Source of the DNA: Megalobrama amblycephala
Lineage: Eukaryota; Chordata; Actinopteri; Cypriniformes; Xenocyprididae
Length of the DNA: 64,000 nucleotides
Direction: 5' to 3'
NCBI RefSeq assembly: GCF_018812025.1
Contig: NC_063045.1
Span: 16,176,046 to 16,240,045 of the forward strand
In this document: positions 1 to 12,960 of the stretch, in pieces
Position numbering within the stretch: the first letter of the stretch is position 1
How the letters are laid out: the number at the start of each line of letters is the position of its first letter
Translations under genes and position numbers: made by a program
The notes under the pieces: generated by a model
What the model saw: only the letters and a program-made list of their open reading frames with translations
What the model was told of the DNA's origin: nothing
Databases searched by the model: none

Positions 1-966
1 TATTATTAAATTAATATTACAATTAATTTGCCCCACAACAATTTCATTAGTGCATCACAGCATAACCGACGCGCTGCGAGGATAATAAAAGATTAGCTCG
101 ATTAGCTTACTCCTCATTTAAAAAACAAATACAAATTTTGTCACTATGGGCCACAAGAGAAATATTAAGAAAATAAATTAGATTCATCTCTCATCATCTC
201 TAAGAGAATATGCAGCATCAGATGCCAAAAGCTCTGTCAGTTTCTACTTGCAGTTTCTGTAGTGAATAATTGACTGGCGTTTGAGATGGAAATGGAAATA
301 TTTGCAACACTGCAACGGGGCATGTTTCTTTATCACCAATTGCTCACAAAATAATGGACAATGATTCACATTTTGTGTGCGTCATTGATAATAAAATTAG
401 GCAAATTATTAAATAATTGTGTAAATAAACAAGTATGCAAATTAACAAGTAACAAGCAAACTTAAACTTGTTTGCTTAATTTCTGCAAATAATTTGCTGA
501 TGCAGGTACAAAAAGACTCTTGATTTTTTTTTCCCATACCCCTCCCAAATCGAGGACAAGCATAATATAAGAACCAAGCTGAAAGAATTAAAAATGTATA
601 ATATATGTATAATATATAAAAATGTATATATATATAAATAAAATAACATAATATAATAATATAAGAATCATAACATAACATAACATAACATAACATAACA
701 TAACATAACATAACATAACATAACATAACATAACATAACATAACATAACATAACATATAACATAACATAGTCTATGGTGCATGACGCCTCTGAGCGGACA
801 GGAGGAACAGAATGTTAATAGAGTAGCAGAAAAGACAGTGTAGATGAAGACAGAGAATAAGACACAATGAAATCGGACGGGTAAGGGCTAGGTGAGTTTC
901 TTGCAGATGTGAATATGTTCCGGCACATCTAGCCTCTGGAGAAGAGTGCGTTCTGTGCAGACTTAC
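1..966. other. tle5 intron 3 (partial), no exon seen
   Basis: This AT-rich stretch lies downstream of tle5 exon 3 on the minus strand and should be intron 3. The donor at its right edge is GTAAGT. I find no further coding exon here; the next exon should begin with the YYEMSYG segment of the TLE Q domain and must lie outside the window. A CATAA microsatellite is the only recognisable repeat. Confidence 0.6.
669..768. repeat. (CATAA)n microsatellite
   Basis: About twenty tandem copies of the pentamer CATAA run through this stretch. They produce spurious cysteine/leucine/tyrosine-rich frames on the minus strand. Confidence 0.95.
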
Positions 967-1030
967 CATGATATAATGACGTTGCATTTCTGACTTCTCA
1001 CTGGCCAGCTTGTCACATTCGAGCTTCAGA
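967..1030 (-). CDS. tle5 (AES) coding exon 3, partial gene
   Basis: This 64-bp exon reads LKLECDKLASEKSEMQRHY followed by IM. It continues the Q (tetramerisation) domain of Groucho/TLE proteins and is nearly identical to the human TLE5 segment. The acceptor is CTCTCCAG and the donor is GTAAGT. The first base completes a Ser codon split with exon 2, so the phase is consistent. TLE5 is a short nuclear protein that shares the N-terminal Q domain with full-length TLE co-repressors but lacks WD40 repeats. It can tetramerise with them and modulate repression in Wnt, Notch and NF-kB settings. All later exons lie beyond the left edge. Full-length tle1-4 genes share this exon, so the TLE5 call rests mainly on exons 1 and 2. 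Confidence 0.93.
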
Positions 1031-1065
1031 CTGGAGAGAGGAAAAAAAATTACCGGTCAATAAAG

Positions 1066-1099
<34 letters not shown>

Positions 1100-1849
1100 G
1101 GACACTAGACATATATTATGCAACAGTTCAGTTGAAGAGTTCAGACTGCTTCAGAGACATCAAGACATGGGCTTTTTCACATTCTTTTGGCATAGTCGGT
1201 AGATGGGGAGAGGAATTTGGTGCTAATAATAGTCCAAAAATGCTCTAAGGTAGCAATTTACTTTAGGAAAACCACACATGAAATGTCTCAATTATCTAAT
1301 AGATATCCTGAGATATCACAACTATTTCTGTGTCAACCAATCAGGAAACTAGCCGATCAGAAAAGCTCTCTGTCAATTTTGGACATGTTGCGAATGTGAT
1401 TTTAATAAAAAGCTACCCATTTTATGTACGTGTCTGTAGGGTTGCAAAATTTGAAAAAAAAAAAAAAAAAAAAATGTGATTATCAATTTCTCTATAAAAT
1501 GATGAGCTGCTTTATAGTAAAATAAAAAAGTGCCACATTTCACTATGAAACAAAGCATTTGTTTATTTCATTAAATTGCAGTCTTTGCGATGTGATAATT
1601 GCACAAGGCCATAATCGCAATTTTAGTTTTATTTCAATTACTCATGCAGTCCTAGAAATCTGTCAATAAGCGTGATAAATCAATTTTATTACAGCATGTG
1701 TGCAAATTTCCCAAAAAAGTAAAATGTAAAGTAATATAATGTAAAGTATCTCATATCATACAATCTAATTTTTTTTTTTTTTTTTTGTTATGTCTTGTGC
1801 GTAGGGTCCCAAATCAGCCACATATAAGAACTGCTAAATTGGGGGAAAA

Positions 1850-1881
<32 letters not shown>

Positions 1882-2031
1882 CAGAAAGACTCTCTGTCAG
1901 TCTATCATTTTGTATGTTCAGGTTTTTAGATTGATGATTTTGGATGGCAGAGTTTGAAAAGATGGCCTGTGGTTTATTTGAACAAAACCAAAATGGTGGA
2001 AGTTAGTAAAATGGCTGAAATCATTTAAATG

Positions 2032-3708
2032 TAGTGGTGCGCGATATGGCAAAAGTATATTCTGATTTTTTTTTTCAGCAAGATCACGATTCACGATTTT
2101 ATCACAATTCTTTTTCATATTGATTTTATTAAACAAATAATAGGATAAATACCATATGCAAATGAGATAAAGCTACAGTATTTAACAGTAGCATTCAAGA
2201 AAATGAATGTAAAAATGTGAAAACTACATCGACTTCAAAAATAATTAATTGATTCTTATTAATGTTACTGAAGTTAATCAGTGAAGAGCAGTAAGTGATT
2301 TTCTCTTTTCTCTGTTTTTTTTTTGGTTGTTTTTTCGATGATTAAAATTAATGACAAATCGCAGCAGGTACATTAGGCTGCTGTCACTTTAAGACCTCAA
2401 GCACAGATCTAATATGCAGACACATCAAATTTTCTTGTGCTCTCAGAAAAGTGTATGTCAGAACAGCTTTTGAATAAAATGTTTAACTGGCAAGGCTTTA
2501 AAGGTGCCCTAGAATTAAAACTTGAATTTATCTTGGCATAGTTAAATAACAAGAGTTCAGTACATGGAAATGACATACAGTGAGTCTCAAACTCCATTGT
2601 TTCCTCCTCCTTATATAAATCTCATTTGTTTAAAAGACCTCCGACGAACAGGCGAATCTCAACATAACACTGACTGTTACGTAACAGTCGGGATCATTAA
2701 TATGTACGCCCCCAATATTTGCATATGCCAGCTCATGTTCAAGCATTAGACAAGGGCAGGACGTCTGGATCTGTGCACAGCTGAATCATCAGACTAGGTA
2801 AGCAAGCAAGGACAATAGCGAAAAATGGCAGATGGAGCAATAATAACTGACATGATCCATGATTACATGATATTTTTAGTGATTTTGTAAATTGTCTTTC
2901 TAAATGTTTCGTTAGCATGTTGCTAATGTACTGTTAAATGTGGTTAAAGTTACCATAATTTCTTACTGTATTCACGGAGACAAGACTGTCATTATTTTCA
3001 TTTTTGAACACTTGCAGTCTGTATAATTCATAAACGCAACTTCATTCTTTATAAATCTCTCCAACAGTGTGTAATGTTAGCTTTAGCCACGGAGCACCAT
3101 CAAACTCATTCAGAATCAAATGTAAACATCCAAATAAATACCATACTTACGCGATTAGACATGGTGCATGACGAACACTTTGTAAAGATCCATTTTGAGG
3201 GTTATATTAGCTGTGTGAACTTTGTTTATGCACTGTTTAAGGCAAATGCGAGCTCCGTGGGCGGGGAGCGTGAGCATTTAAAGGGGCAGCAGCCTAAATC
3301 GGCTCATATTTAATGATGCCCCAAAATAGGCAGTTAAAAAAAATTTATATAAAAAAAAGATCTATGGGGTATTTTGAGCTGAAACTTCAGACACATTCAG
3401 GGGACACCTTAGACTTATATTACATCTTTTAAAAATACATTCTACAGCACCTTTAAAACGCATGCAAAAAATAAACTCATGATTGCCTGCAATATCATGT
3501 GAGTGTAACCCTACCGCTGTGTTGCTAAACATGTGATGTAAATGTAAGTGAATGTACGTTTGTTGGGACAGAGGCGCCAAAACTGCAACTGACAGAATGT
3601 GCACTATAGCACAATACTACAATATTTCTTCAAAAGCAGATCGTAGAGACATTTTAATTGTCCACGATCAAAAAAACAAAAAAAAAAAGTAAAAATCACA
3701 CACCCCTA
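2032..3708. mobile_element. hAT-like non-autonomous element, interrupted
   Basis: The ends read TAGTGGTGCGCGAT on the left and, reversed, TAGGGGTGTGTGAT on the right, a hAT-type terminal inverted repeat. AT-rich arms with repeated ATCACGAT-like words lie inside. The flanking 8-mers TTTAAATG and ACTTAATG agree at only five of eight positions, so the target duplication is weak. A separate TTAA-flanked element is inserted at 2502-3452. No transposase is seen. Confidence 0.55.
2502..3452. mobile_element. TTAA-flanked non-autonomous DNA transposon, copy 1
   Basis: The element begins AGGTGCCCTAGAAT and ends, reversed, AGGTGCTGTAGAAT. Both sides are bordered by TTAA, the expected target duplication of piggyBac- or Kolobok-type transposons. 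A second copy, similar over its whole length, lies at 58883-59854. No intact transposase is present. Superfamily assignment from termini alone is uncertain. Confidence 0.8.
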
Positions 3709-3716
3709 ACTTAATG

Positions 3717-6700
3717 TCAATTATTTATGTGTTAAATTGATTTATTGGATGCAAAATGTACATTTTGTTCAAAAAATACCTGATGCATTTTTATAACTGA
3801 TTTTCATATATTTTTTATATCTTTTAGTTGTTACACTACTGAGGAGAAAAATGGCAGGAACTGGTTTCATCACACCATGCAAACTGGAATCGAACCAGTA
3901 TTTCCCACAATCACCATGGCTCGATGTGTTGTCAGCATGTGCGCAAACCACAAGGCCATGATGAGACCCCTTTCAAGACACATTATTTAATTTATTCCCA
4001 AAGAAAACCAATTAAATAGTAATTCCATATGGAAAAAAGTGGGAATGGAAAAGTATCCGGCAAAAGCAAGCCAAGAGAAAGCATCCGATCTTGTATAAAC
4101 TGACAAAGTGACACGACATACTAAAGGTTTTTGTTTCGTTGGTGTATGACAAGCATTCTGTCTCCTCATACCTCTCCAGTCTGCTGCTTCCACTTATCCC
4201 AAAAAAGGGGGAAAAAAACTGGGCTGTTATGACTGTGTAACATATATTGGGGGTTGTCATGGTGACCATCCTCCCTGCTGCCAGGCTACCTGTGATTGGC
4301 CATGCCAGCCACTGATTGGCCGAGACCTCCTGAAGGTTCCAAAGATGCTCTCGGAGAAAAAAAAAAAGACGCCAAAAAACGACACATTGATGGAGTTTTA
4401 TTGCCGTTTCTTTCCGCCTCCAAATCGCTCCTGCTGTCATCCTTATTTTGATTTATGTATTCCCTGATCTATTTATGCATTTGTAGAAGGGAGCGACAGC
4501 TCGGCGAGGCTCTAGGGACCGCCTGCAGAACATTTCCTTTAAAAGGCTGAACGCAGCACCAAAAAAGCCCTTGTCTTTTGAATCTCAATTGAAGTCAATG
4601 GCGGCGAATCCATGCTCTGAATACACATACAAAAACGTAGGGCCTATTCTTCTGTGAACCAGGGTTAAATGAGGGTTTGCTCGTTGTCATGGGAATAGGG
4701 AGGGAAAGACATGTTGCCTTAAAGATGGGACAGTAGCCACATCTTTGTGTCTTTAAAGAGTCTTCTGTCTCCATTTACAGAAGTCAAAGCATCAGACTGA
4801 TCGGATCACAGTAGCCGCTCCGTGTTAATCGGCATGGGAATGAGGCACTAGGGGAAGCTTGTTAGAAGTGATAAAAAAAATGCGCCTGCTAATAGTGAAT
4901 TTAGTCACACCGCTTTGTAGAGGACCGCCTTAAAGAAACGGTTAAAAAAAAAGGTTGTTTCAAACCCGTAGGGCTTTCTTTCTGCTGTGGAACACAAAAT
5001 GAGAAATTTTGATAATGTTCTGGTAGTTCTTTTCTACTGTAATCTGATTCAAGAACAAACAACTCCTATGAACTGGTTCTTTTAAGGAACAGGTGATTCC
5101 TTCACAGAGTAAACTCACTGAATCAACTGAATTAACATCTGACTCATTCACACACACAAGTCATTACTTTTTGACTCCGTTGCTCTATTCTGCTATAGGT
5201 GTATTCAAGAACAATGACTCTTATTCTTTTAACAAATAGATTGACTTATAAGTTATGGGTTTGAATCAACTCACTGAATCAATCAGAGAAGTTATTGAAT
5301 AGGCCTTTATTAGACTTCTACATTCGAAAAGCAGAAGCTTCAAAGAGTAGGGTAAAATAATTTACACAGTCGCCTGTATCAATGGATTTTTATGATTTAT
5401 TGATGTACAGTTCAGCACAGAAACTTCATCTATGACCTTGTTTTTGGGTGATTGGATCACAAGTGGATGACTCTAAATACAGGTGTAAACGGGATCTAAA
5501 ACATATTGAGCTTTTCCACATTCAACCACTTCCAGAGGTAGTCGAAAACACATTCGACCAGATTGTTTCGTAGTGTGTAGACACTCATCTGATTGAATGT
5601 GTTCGAATAGCCACTAAAGACCACCTACTGAACATTATGGGAAGCGTGCAAGCCAAACGGGATTTAAACTTTGTTGGCTGTTGACCCAAGTTTGGTTTGA
5701 AGATGAGAAACATACTAAGCACAATGTTCTCTCACCATTCCTGATTTCTAACACGCACTCACAGCGTTCAGCATCATCTTGCGTCTGTCAGAGCAGAAAT
5801 TAAATGCGTGAGCTTATTTCATACATTAGATTGAAAGACTTGAAAAAAAACATACATTTACCCGCCAATAAACCTGAAAGAAATAAGGACAGAAGTGGTT
5901 GAAAGTACACAAATGAGGCAGATTTAAAAAACAGGTATGCGTTTCCCTCATCTACTTGTGATCCAGTTGACCAAAACACATCTTAAAACCAGGTGTAAAC
6001 AAGGCCTAAATACACCAACCTCAGTTTACAATCATTAATCTGGTACGATGAAACAAAAAACATGGTGTCTTGTGTAAGCTCTGTGTATGCAGACTCTAGA
6101 AACAGCGTAACAAGCTGTTCTTCTCTTTGAATAAAGTGTCATAAATGAGTGTCCTGTCCTTCTGAAATTCTCTTTTCACTTATTGTCTGTGAAGTGGAGC
6201 AGGATAACATCCCATCAGTCCTCATACTCTCATCCACAGACGATTGGTTTTGGGCTCGGGAAAAGACGCTTTTTCAGCTTGATAAATACAAGCAGCACGA
6301 CTCAACGGTTCATGTGCTTGTCGTCATCTATTTAGGACCCGAAATAGATAAATATTAAGTCTGCTTTTTAAAACAAAGAAAAGGAGGATGGTTAGTGTAT
6401 GCAACAACAGCGGGAAACTCCGTATATTCGTGCAGTGCTCATGTCAAAAGATTGAATCTGACCAGAAGCTTCTGACGTATAAATGCGCACATAAACCCGA
6501 TCACTTTGTTTAGCGTTCATGTAAAGACTACATTCAGATTCATCAATCGGAACGAATTCATTCAGATTGAAGGAAAAAGTGTCCATGAAAAAGTAGCTAC
6601 TGATTCCATGTTAAGTACTTATAATTAGATTATATTACATTTTAAAATACTTGTAAACAGACTACAGTTACTTTTTTTATTGATTACATGTTATTCTTAC

Positions 6701-7230
6701 AACAGTAGTAATTCATTGATTTTCCCTACTACTACTTTTTTATCTTTAAAATTTTCCTTTCTAAAAAAAAAAAAAAAAACGCCAACTGCTTTTATATATT
6801 CAGATGGTCTTCCAGGTTTGTGGAATTGCACACAGAGACCAGCCACTAGTCATGTGACTATCACTGAAAACAAAGACGCACATCATTTGACCACTGGATT
6901 TACAGAAATCACTTCACTTTTAAGAAATGTTTTCTTAACATTGCATATCTAATCAGCTCCTGAAAAAATAAAATAATAATTGTGTTTATCACTCAGTGAG
7001 TCATTTAAGCACGTATTTGGAAGACTTTTGTTTTTCAAACACATTAAAATGTACAAATTCACACGTCATTTCACATTTACATGCAATGCAAGAATTCCTT
7101 CCGTTTTTGTCAACTGAATCTCTTTGACCAAATATATTTACTTGAAGTTCCCCTTGAGATTTTACATTAATAAGTTGGGTCACTAATAAAATTAAGTTCA
7201 CGGTTCTCTGATGTTGGTTAATGGTCACAT
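3717..7230. other. tle5 intron 2, mixed repeat debris
   Basis: No exon is visible. The part at about 5470-6010 is a decayed relative of the GGCCCTGTTTCCACCTGG element found intact at 40273-41276; it shares the AGGTGTAAACGGG and ACCACCTACTGAAC-type words. Short A and T runs occur at 6763-6779. The minus-strand open frame of 142 codons at 4012-4440 has no recognisable domain and is judged chance. Confidence 0.5.
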
Positions 7231-7239
7231 GACATGCAT

Positions 7240-8180
7240 ACGGAAGAGGATTAGGGCCAAGCAATAATAAAAAAATAAAACCATCTCAAGATTAAAGTTG
7301 TTAAATTTCGAGAAAAAACTCGTTAAATTTCGAGAAAAAAGTCGAAATAAAATGTTGAGAATAAACTCGTTAAATTACGAGAAAAAAACTCGTTCAATTT
7401 CGAGAAAAAAGTCGAAATAAAATGTTGAGAATAAACTCGTTAAATTACGAGAAAAAAACTCGTTCAATTTCGAGAAGAAAGTCAAGATAAAATGTTGAGA
7501 ATAAAGTCATTAAATTACGAGAAAAAAACTCGTTCAATTTCGAGAAAAAAGTCGAGATAAAATGTTGAGAATCAACTTGTTAAATTACGAGAAAAAAGTT
7601 GTTAAATTACAAGAACAAATTCGTTAAATTATGAGAAAAAAGTCGTTACATTTTGAGAAAAAAGTCGAAAAAATGTTGAGAATAAACAAATTACGAGAAA
7701 AAACTCGTTAAATTTCAAGAAAAAAGTCGAGATAAAATGTTGAGAATAAAGTCATTAAATTATGAGAAAAAAGTCATTAGATTATAAGAACAAATTCGTT
7801 AAATTATGAGAAAAAAAGTAAAATTTCAAGAAAAAAAGTCGAGATAAAATTTTGAGAATAAAGTCATTAAATTACGAGAAAAAAGTCATTAAAATTATGA
7901 GAACAAATTCGTTAAATTATGAGAAAAAAAGTCGTAAAATTTCAAGAAAAAAAGTCGAGATAAAATGTTGAGAATAAAGTCATTAAATTACGAGAAAAAA
8001 GTCATTAAAATTATGAGAACAAATTCGTTAATTTTTTCTTAAAATTTAACGAGTTTTTTCTCGTAATTTAATGAGTTTATTCTCAACATTTTATTTCGAC
8101 TTTTTTCTCGAAATTTAACAACTTTAATCTCGAGATGGTTTTATTTTTTTTATTATTGCTTGGCCCTAATCCTCTTCCGT
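7240..8180. mobile_element. Foldback element with internal minisatellite
   Basis: The left arm begins ACGGAAGAGGATTAGGGCC and the right arm is its reverse complement, with about 85 bp of matching inverted repeat on each side. The flanking octamers are ACATGCAT and ACATGCAG, which agree at seven of eight bases and suggest an 8-bp target duplication. The interior consists of diverged tandem units built from AAATTACGAGAAAAAA, CTCGTTAAATT and AAATGTTGAGAATAAA. No coding capacity is seen. Confidence 0.8.
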
Positions 8181-9441
8181 ACATGCAGGTTAACAAATAC
8201 ATTTTTAAATCATATTTTGTAAGAGTTTATTTTGATTGTTTTTTTTTTAATGATTTTTATGATTTAATTACTTAATAGCTTTTCATAACATTCACAAAAC
8301 CCAGTCTGAGAAACCCTGACATAATGTAGTATTTAATGCACAATGTTGTTGATGACAAAGAACGGAAAATATTTCTTTCTCTTTGTATATCAATATGGTA
8401 CAAGACTATCATATTCAAATCAATGTGATGAACGAGATAGGTCAAAAGTAATCTAAAAGTAATCAAAAAGTAGTCTGATTATATTACCTTAAATGTGTAA
8501 TGTAATGGATTACCTAACTACACTGCCTCCAGGTTTGAGTGTAATGATTTTGGCTACATTATATTGTAGCCAAAAATTGGAGAATATTCATAATAATCAT
8601 GCTGCAACAATAAAAACAACAACATTTAAAAAAAAAAAATGAAATCAGTGTATTCCGATTATTCCTCTGACAGTAACTCGAGCAGTATGCAGCTCCTCAT
8701 TTATCTCATGACTATTGCAACACCGGCAGCACTGACAATTGCCTCGCTCAGATAATGCTGCACATTAAAATGGAAGATTATACAAATGGTAGGGTATCAT
8801 GGTAAGGCTAAATAAACCGTTTCAACTAAGTGTATTGTAATTGTCTTGCCAAAACTGGCGATCGTCCATTGACAATAATGAAGGCAGAAATCTGATTACG
8901 CTACTAAATCAGAGCCGGGTGTGACAACATGGAGAATGCGATAAAGGCCTGTTGACATCTGACTCACTAAATCACAAGTCATTATTTTTCAACTTTCCAT
9001 GTGCTGGTTGCTCTTTTCTACTATAGTCGGATTAAAGAACAAATGACTCCTATGAACGGTTCTTTTAATGAATAGAACAACTTTGGGTCTGAATCAATCA
9101 GGCGATCACCTCACAGAATGAACTCAATGAATCAATCAGAGCAGTTGACTACATCTGACTACTTTCTGACTCATCGACTGTAGTCTGATTCAACAACAAA
9201 TGACTCTTATAAACAAATTCTTTTAATGAATTGCACAAGATGACTTATGGGTCTGAATCTATCTGCTGATTCCTTCACAGAATGAACTCCCAGAATCAGT
9301 CAGAACAGTTACTGAATTAACATCTGATTCACTCACCGACTCACGAGTCATTGTATTTGCATTGTAATTGCATCGAAAGCTTCAAAAAGGACGCAAAAGC
9401 ACCTGTTTTATGATACTTTAAAGGTCCATACAGCTTGAACG

Positions 9442-9900
9442 TTAAAGGGTTAGTTCACTCAAAAATGAAAATTATGTCATTTATTACTCACCCTCACATC
9501 GTTCTACACCCGTAAGAGCTTCGTTCATCTTCAGAACACAAATGAAGATGTTTTCGATGAAATCCGATGGCTCAATGAGACCTCTATTGCCAGCAATGTC
9601 ACTGAACCTCTCAAAATCCAGATAGGTACTGAAGACATCTAAAGAAATCGTTCGTCACTAGATATTGCTGAAAAGTCCTTATTTTATTTTTTGGTGCACA
9701 AAAAGTATTCTCGTCGCTTTATAATATTAAGGTAGAACCACTGTACTCACATAAACTGTTTCAAATATATCATTAGTACCTGTCTGGGTCTTGAGAGGTT
9801 CAGTGACATTGCTGGCAATAGAGGCCTCACTGAGCCATCGGATTTCATCAAAAATATCTTAATTTGTGTTCCGATGACGAACGAAGGTCTTAAATTCAAT
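9442..9900. mobile_element. Foldback MITE with TTAAAGGG..AGTTCACTC end
   Basis: The left end TTAAAGGGTTAGTTCACTC is typical of an abundant cyprinid MITE. Arms at about 9500-9650 and 9755-9895 are inverted copies, both containing CTCTATTGCCAGCAATGTCA. The outer right terminus is eroded and is followed by an A run at 9941-9980. Confidence 0.7.
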
Positions 9901-9939
9901 AATAATTTTCTCAATTACTAAAAAAAAAATGAAATAAAG

Positions 9940-9983
<44 letters not shown>

Positions 9984-10191
9984 CAAAAGCACATAATAAA
10001 ATTACTAAAACTTAAAGCTGAAAACATAAAAATATAAGCTAATTCAAGGAATTAATAAAATAGTAATAAACTAACACTGCCACAGAAGAAAGAACATCAC
10101 ACAAGTTTGGAACGACACGCGAGTAAATGATGATTATTTTAATTTTTTAAGTGAGCCATTCCTTTAAGGTGTTGAAAATGTTGGTGGATAC

Positions 10192-10280
10192 CTGTGGTAT
10201 TGTGCTTGAAGGAACTGGAACTCGTCCTTGATGCGGTCGCACGAGTCTGACGTTGTGAACTTCAGCTGCTGCGATGAAGC
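10192..10280 (-). CDS. tle5 (AES) coding exon 2
   Basis: This 89-bp exon reads [20 protein letters not shown] and then FQFLQAQYH, ending in two bases of a split Ser codon that exon 3 completes. The [18 protein letters not shown] run is characteristic of TLE5; TLE1-4 have FKFTIPESLDRIKEEF at the same place, so the paralogue call is firm. The acceptor is TTTCGTTTCAG and the donor is GTATCC. The exon encodes the start of the Q domain. It is separated from exon 1 by a 14.7-kb intron and from exon 3 by a 9.2-kb intron. Confidence 0.96.
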
Positions 10281-12720
10281 CTGAAACGAAAGCAATTTAT
10301 GGCGGTCAATCACATTATTCAGAAAGCGTGAGTCGCAGCATCATCTGGGCATCCAGGGGATGGACCACCGCAGCGGTTTCAATGCCAAGAACAGAAAATT
10401 CCAGCCAAAACAGATGCAGCTTTCTAAACAGGAAATTTTGTAATCAAGAGTGAATTCAAGTGTACTGTATAAAATGCAGCAAATAAAATCTCACAGGGCT
10501 TACTGCAACATTCACAACTCATAATTTAGAAGGCGTCAGTCATGTCTGGAGCTCGACATCACCCAAAGGTTTTTGAATTACATGTATTCGGCTTGCAGGT
10601 GAGCTTATTTCCCTTGAGTGGGGGCCACACCTGCAGGGAAAATGCAGATGTTATTGGAACCGTTTTGCACTTTTCAGGGTAGATTTTTCCTAGACTTGGA
10701 GATATGTTGGCGGGTTTCCCAATAAGCAACTGCCATACTCGAATTTTGATGAATGCAGGCCTTCCAGCTTTCAATGTAATTCTAGCAATGCTGGAAAAAA
10801 AAAATAAAAACCCAAGATGATCTCTGCTGTTACCAATGTTTCAGATTCTGGCTACCGAAAATGAAGTCAATGAGTCAAATGAATTTGAATCTTTGGTGAA
10901 AGACTCACTTACTGAACCACAAATCATTACTATTAGAGTCAAAACAAAGCAAATTTTTGCAAAACTTGAATTAAAGATAAAATGTTCTGTGGTCTAGGTG
11001 TATTAAGTTTCATTAAGACATAGGTCAAATGGACCATTTAATTTACCAATAATTATTTTTTTTGATAACTTTTTGCCAACACCATCCCTAGCTGGTGTGT
11101 GCCTATTTGGTAAAGATAGGGCCAATGGCCTAAGAGTTAGAAAAAGTACGTTTTTCAGAAAATTCAAAATGGCCGAATTTTTTATAGATAAGATACACAG
11201 AGTTAGGTTTAGGGAAAAAAAGGGGTAAAAATTTCTAGCCCTTAGGTTTCACCTTATTATAGCGCCACCTAGTGTCGGACAGGTGTGTGTCTGTGTACCT
11301 GAGTAGCGGTGTAAGATTAGAACAATTCTGCCAATTCTGGGGTCTCTACGATTTACAGTCTCTGACACCCATATACTTTTAGGGCAGAAAAATGAAGAAG
11401 AAAATAAGTAAAAACACAATGGAGTTCCGGCACCTTACCCTAATAATAGTAATTATTATGTTTTCATGTTTGATCTTATACAAGTAAAAAGGTGCAAAGT
11501 TAACAAAAGAGAACCAAATTCAAACACTAGTCATCCATCAACATGCTGGACTTGGTTGTGTTTTATTCGGCACTCTGATCTCTTCTGAACAATCCAGAAG
11601 CTAATTCGTCATGTTATTTTCCAAATTGCCAACCCATTCTTGACTCCTTTCGAGTGTTTGGTTTTTTCCGTTTCAAAAATCCTATGCCACTCTGCGGGTG
11701 AGATCTCGGCGGATGAAATTCTCAAAACCCACGGTACTAGCAGACCAACCTTTAACACAAACTGTGTACTTAGCCCGAGCGCTCTGTGCTCCACTGCATA
11801 TGAAAGAGAGGCTTGTGTCAACAGCGAGCACTTAGTGCCCAAACAGTCAAACTTTTTCAGACGCCACTAACAGTAGTCCTCACATTTATGCATGACCGCG
11901 GGAGATACGGTTTCCTTGGGGAATGCTGGGGCTGATTGGGAAAGTTTTTGAGTCGATAGCCCCTGGAGGAGTGTTGGGGAGATCACGGGTGTTACGTATG
12001 CACAATACTCGCTTTCAACGGAGGCCACGCTGACCTGCTTGCCACACCATAACGTCATCTAGACGGTTTAAGCAGGCGCTGAACAGTTAGCTGTGTGCTA
12101 AGCAGAGAGAGGGCTTTAAAACGGTCATTAATACATTAATACAAGCATGCTGAAACAGAAAAAGTGCTTAAGAGTCCTAAAGAAATGAACAGCGAGCAGA
12201 ATTATGGTTCTTTTTTATAATGATTGTGAACTTTGCTACTTTGACATTTAAGTGACGTGTTTATTCAAAGCAAATTCAAGTACACTTACAAAGTCAATCC
12301 TTTTATAGAGTAACCTAGGGTTAAATGCCTGGCCCAAGTGTGCAATGGTGATTCACATTTACACATACTTAGTGTTTTTAAATATTACATTTTAAGTTAC
12401 TAAGTTTAATAAAACTCTTAAATGTAAGCTTCAGTAATTAAATAGCAAAATTAGTATTATGTTAAAAGTAACAATAGGATTATCATTAGCATTATTCAAG
12501 TAAAATTTCATTTTTTACATGTGAATTGAGCAAAAGAATCACAATTTATGATACCACTTGTCAGATTTTAGTGCTAATTTGAAATATGTTATTCAAACAA
12601 AACATTTCACACAGGAGATTCCTGTCTATTCCCATTAAAGTAGATATGATCTGTAGTTGTATAACTGGAAATGGGTTCTCGGAAATATTGCAAAAATAGC
12701 TACTGAGTGATCAGACTTTC
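10281..12720. other. tle5 intron 1, largely unique sequence
   Basis: No coding exon was found. The stretch at about 11520-12060 is low in simple repeats and fairly GC-balanced compared with its surroundings, with overlapping open frames on both strands. A conserved non-coding element is possible but not shown by one sequence. Confidence 0.4.
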
Positions 12721-12726
12721 TTTTAG

Positions 12727-12960
12727 GGTGCTTTCACACTAGCACTTTTGGTGCACACTCGAGTTCGATTGACATCAGAGTTTGGTTCGTTTGGATGATG
12801 TTGTGAAAGCTGTCTTTCGAACTCAGGTGCACACCCACGAACCGTATAAAACACTTAAAAATGGAGGTCTGGGGTACGGTTCATGTGAACTCCAGTACGG
12901 CTCGCTGCTGATGTGAATGCAGTCGTATTAAAAATTGTGGAAGTGAACCACTATTAATGA
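12727..12960. mobile_element. MITE fragment (AGGGTGCTTTCACACT end)
   Basis: The left end AGGGTGCTTTCACACTAG is a recognisable teleost MITE terminus. Words such as GAACTC, GGTGCACAC and GTACGGTTC occur in both orientations inside. I could not place the opposite end, so this is a partial copy. Confidence 0.45.

Noticed and set aside
442..782. Cysteine/leucine/tyrosine-rich frames
   Set aside because: They are translations of the CATAA microsatellite.
4012..4440. Minus-strand open frame of 142 codons
   Set aside because: It has no recognisable domain, lies inside tle5 intron 2 and has a low-complexity phenylalanine-rich stretch. I judged it chance.
7262..8100. Regularly spaced repeats resembling a CRISPR array
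   Set aside because: The units are diverged tandem copies without unique spacers, inside a foldback transposon of a vertebrate genome.
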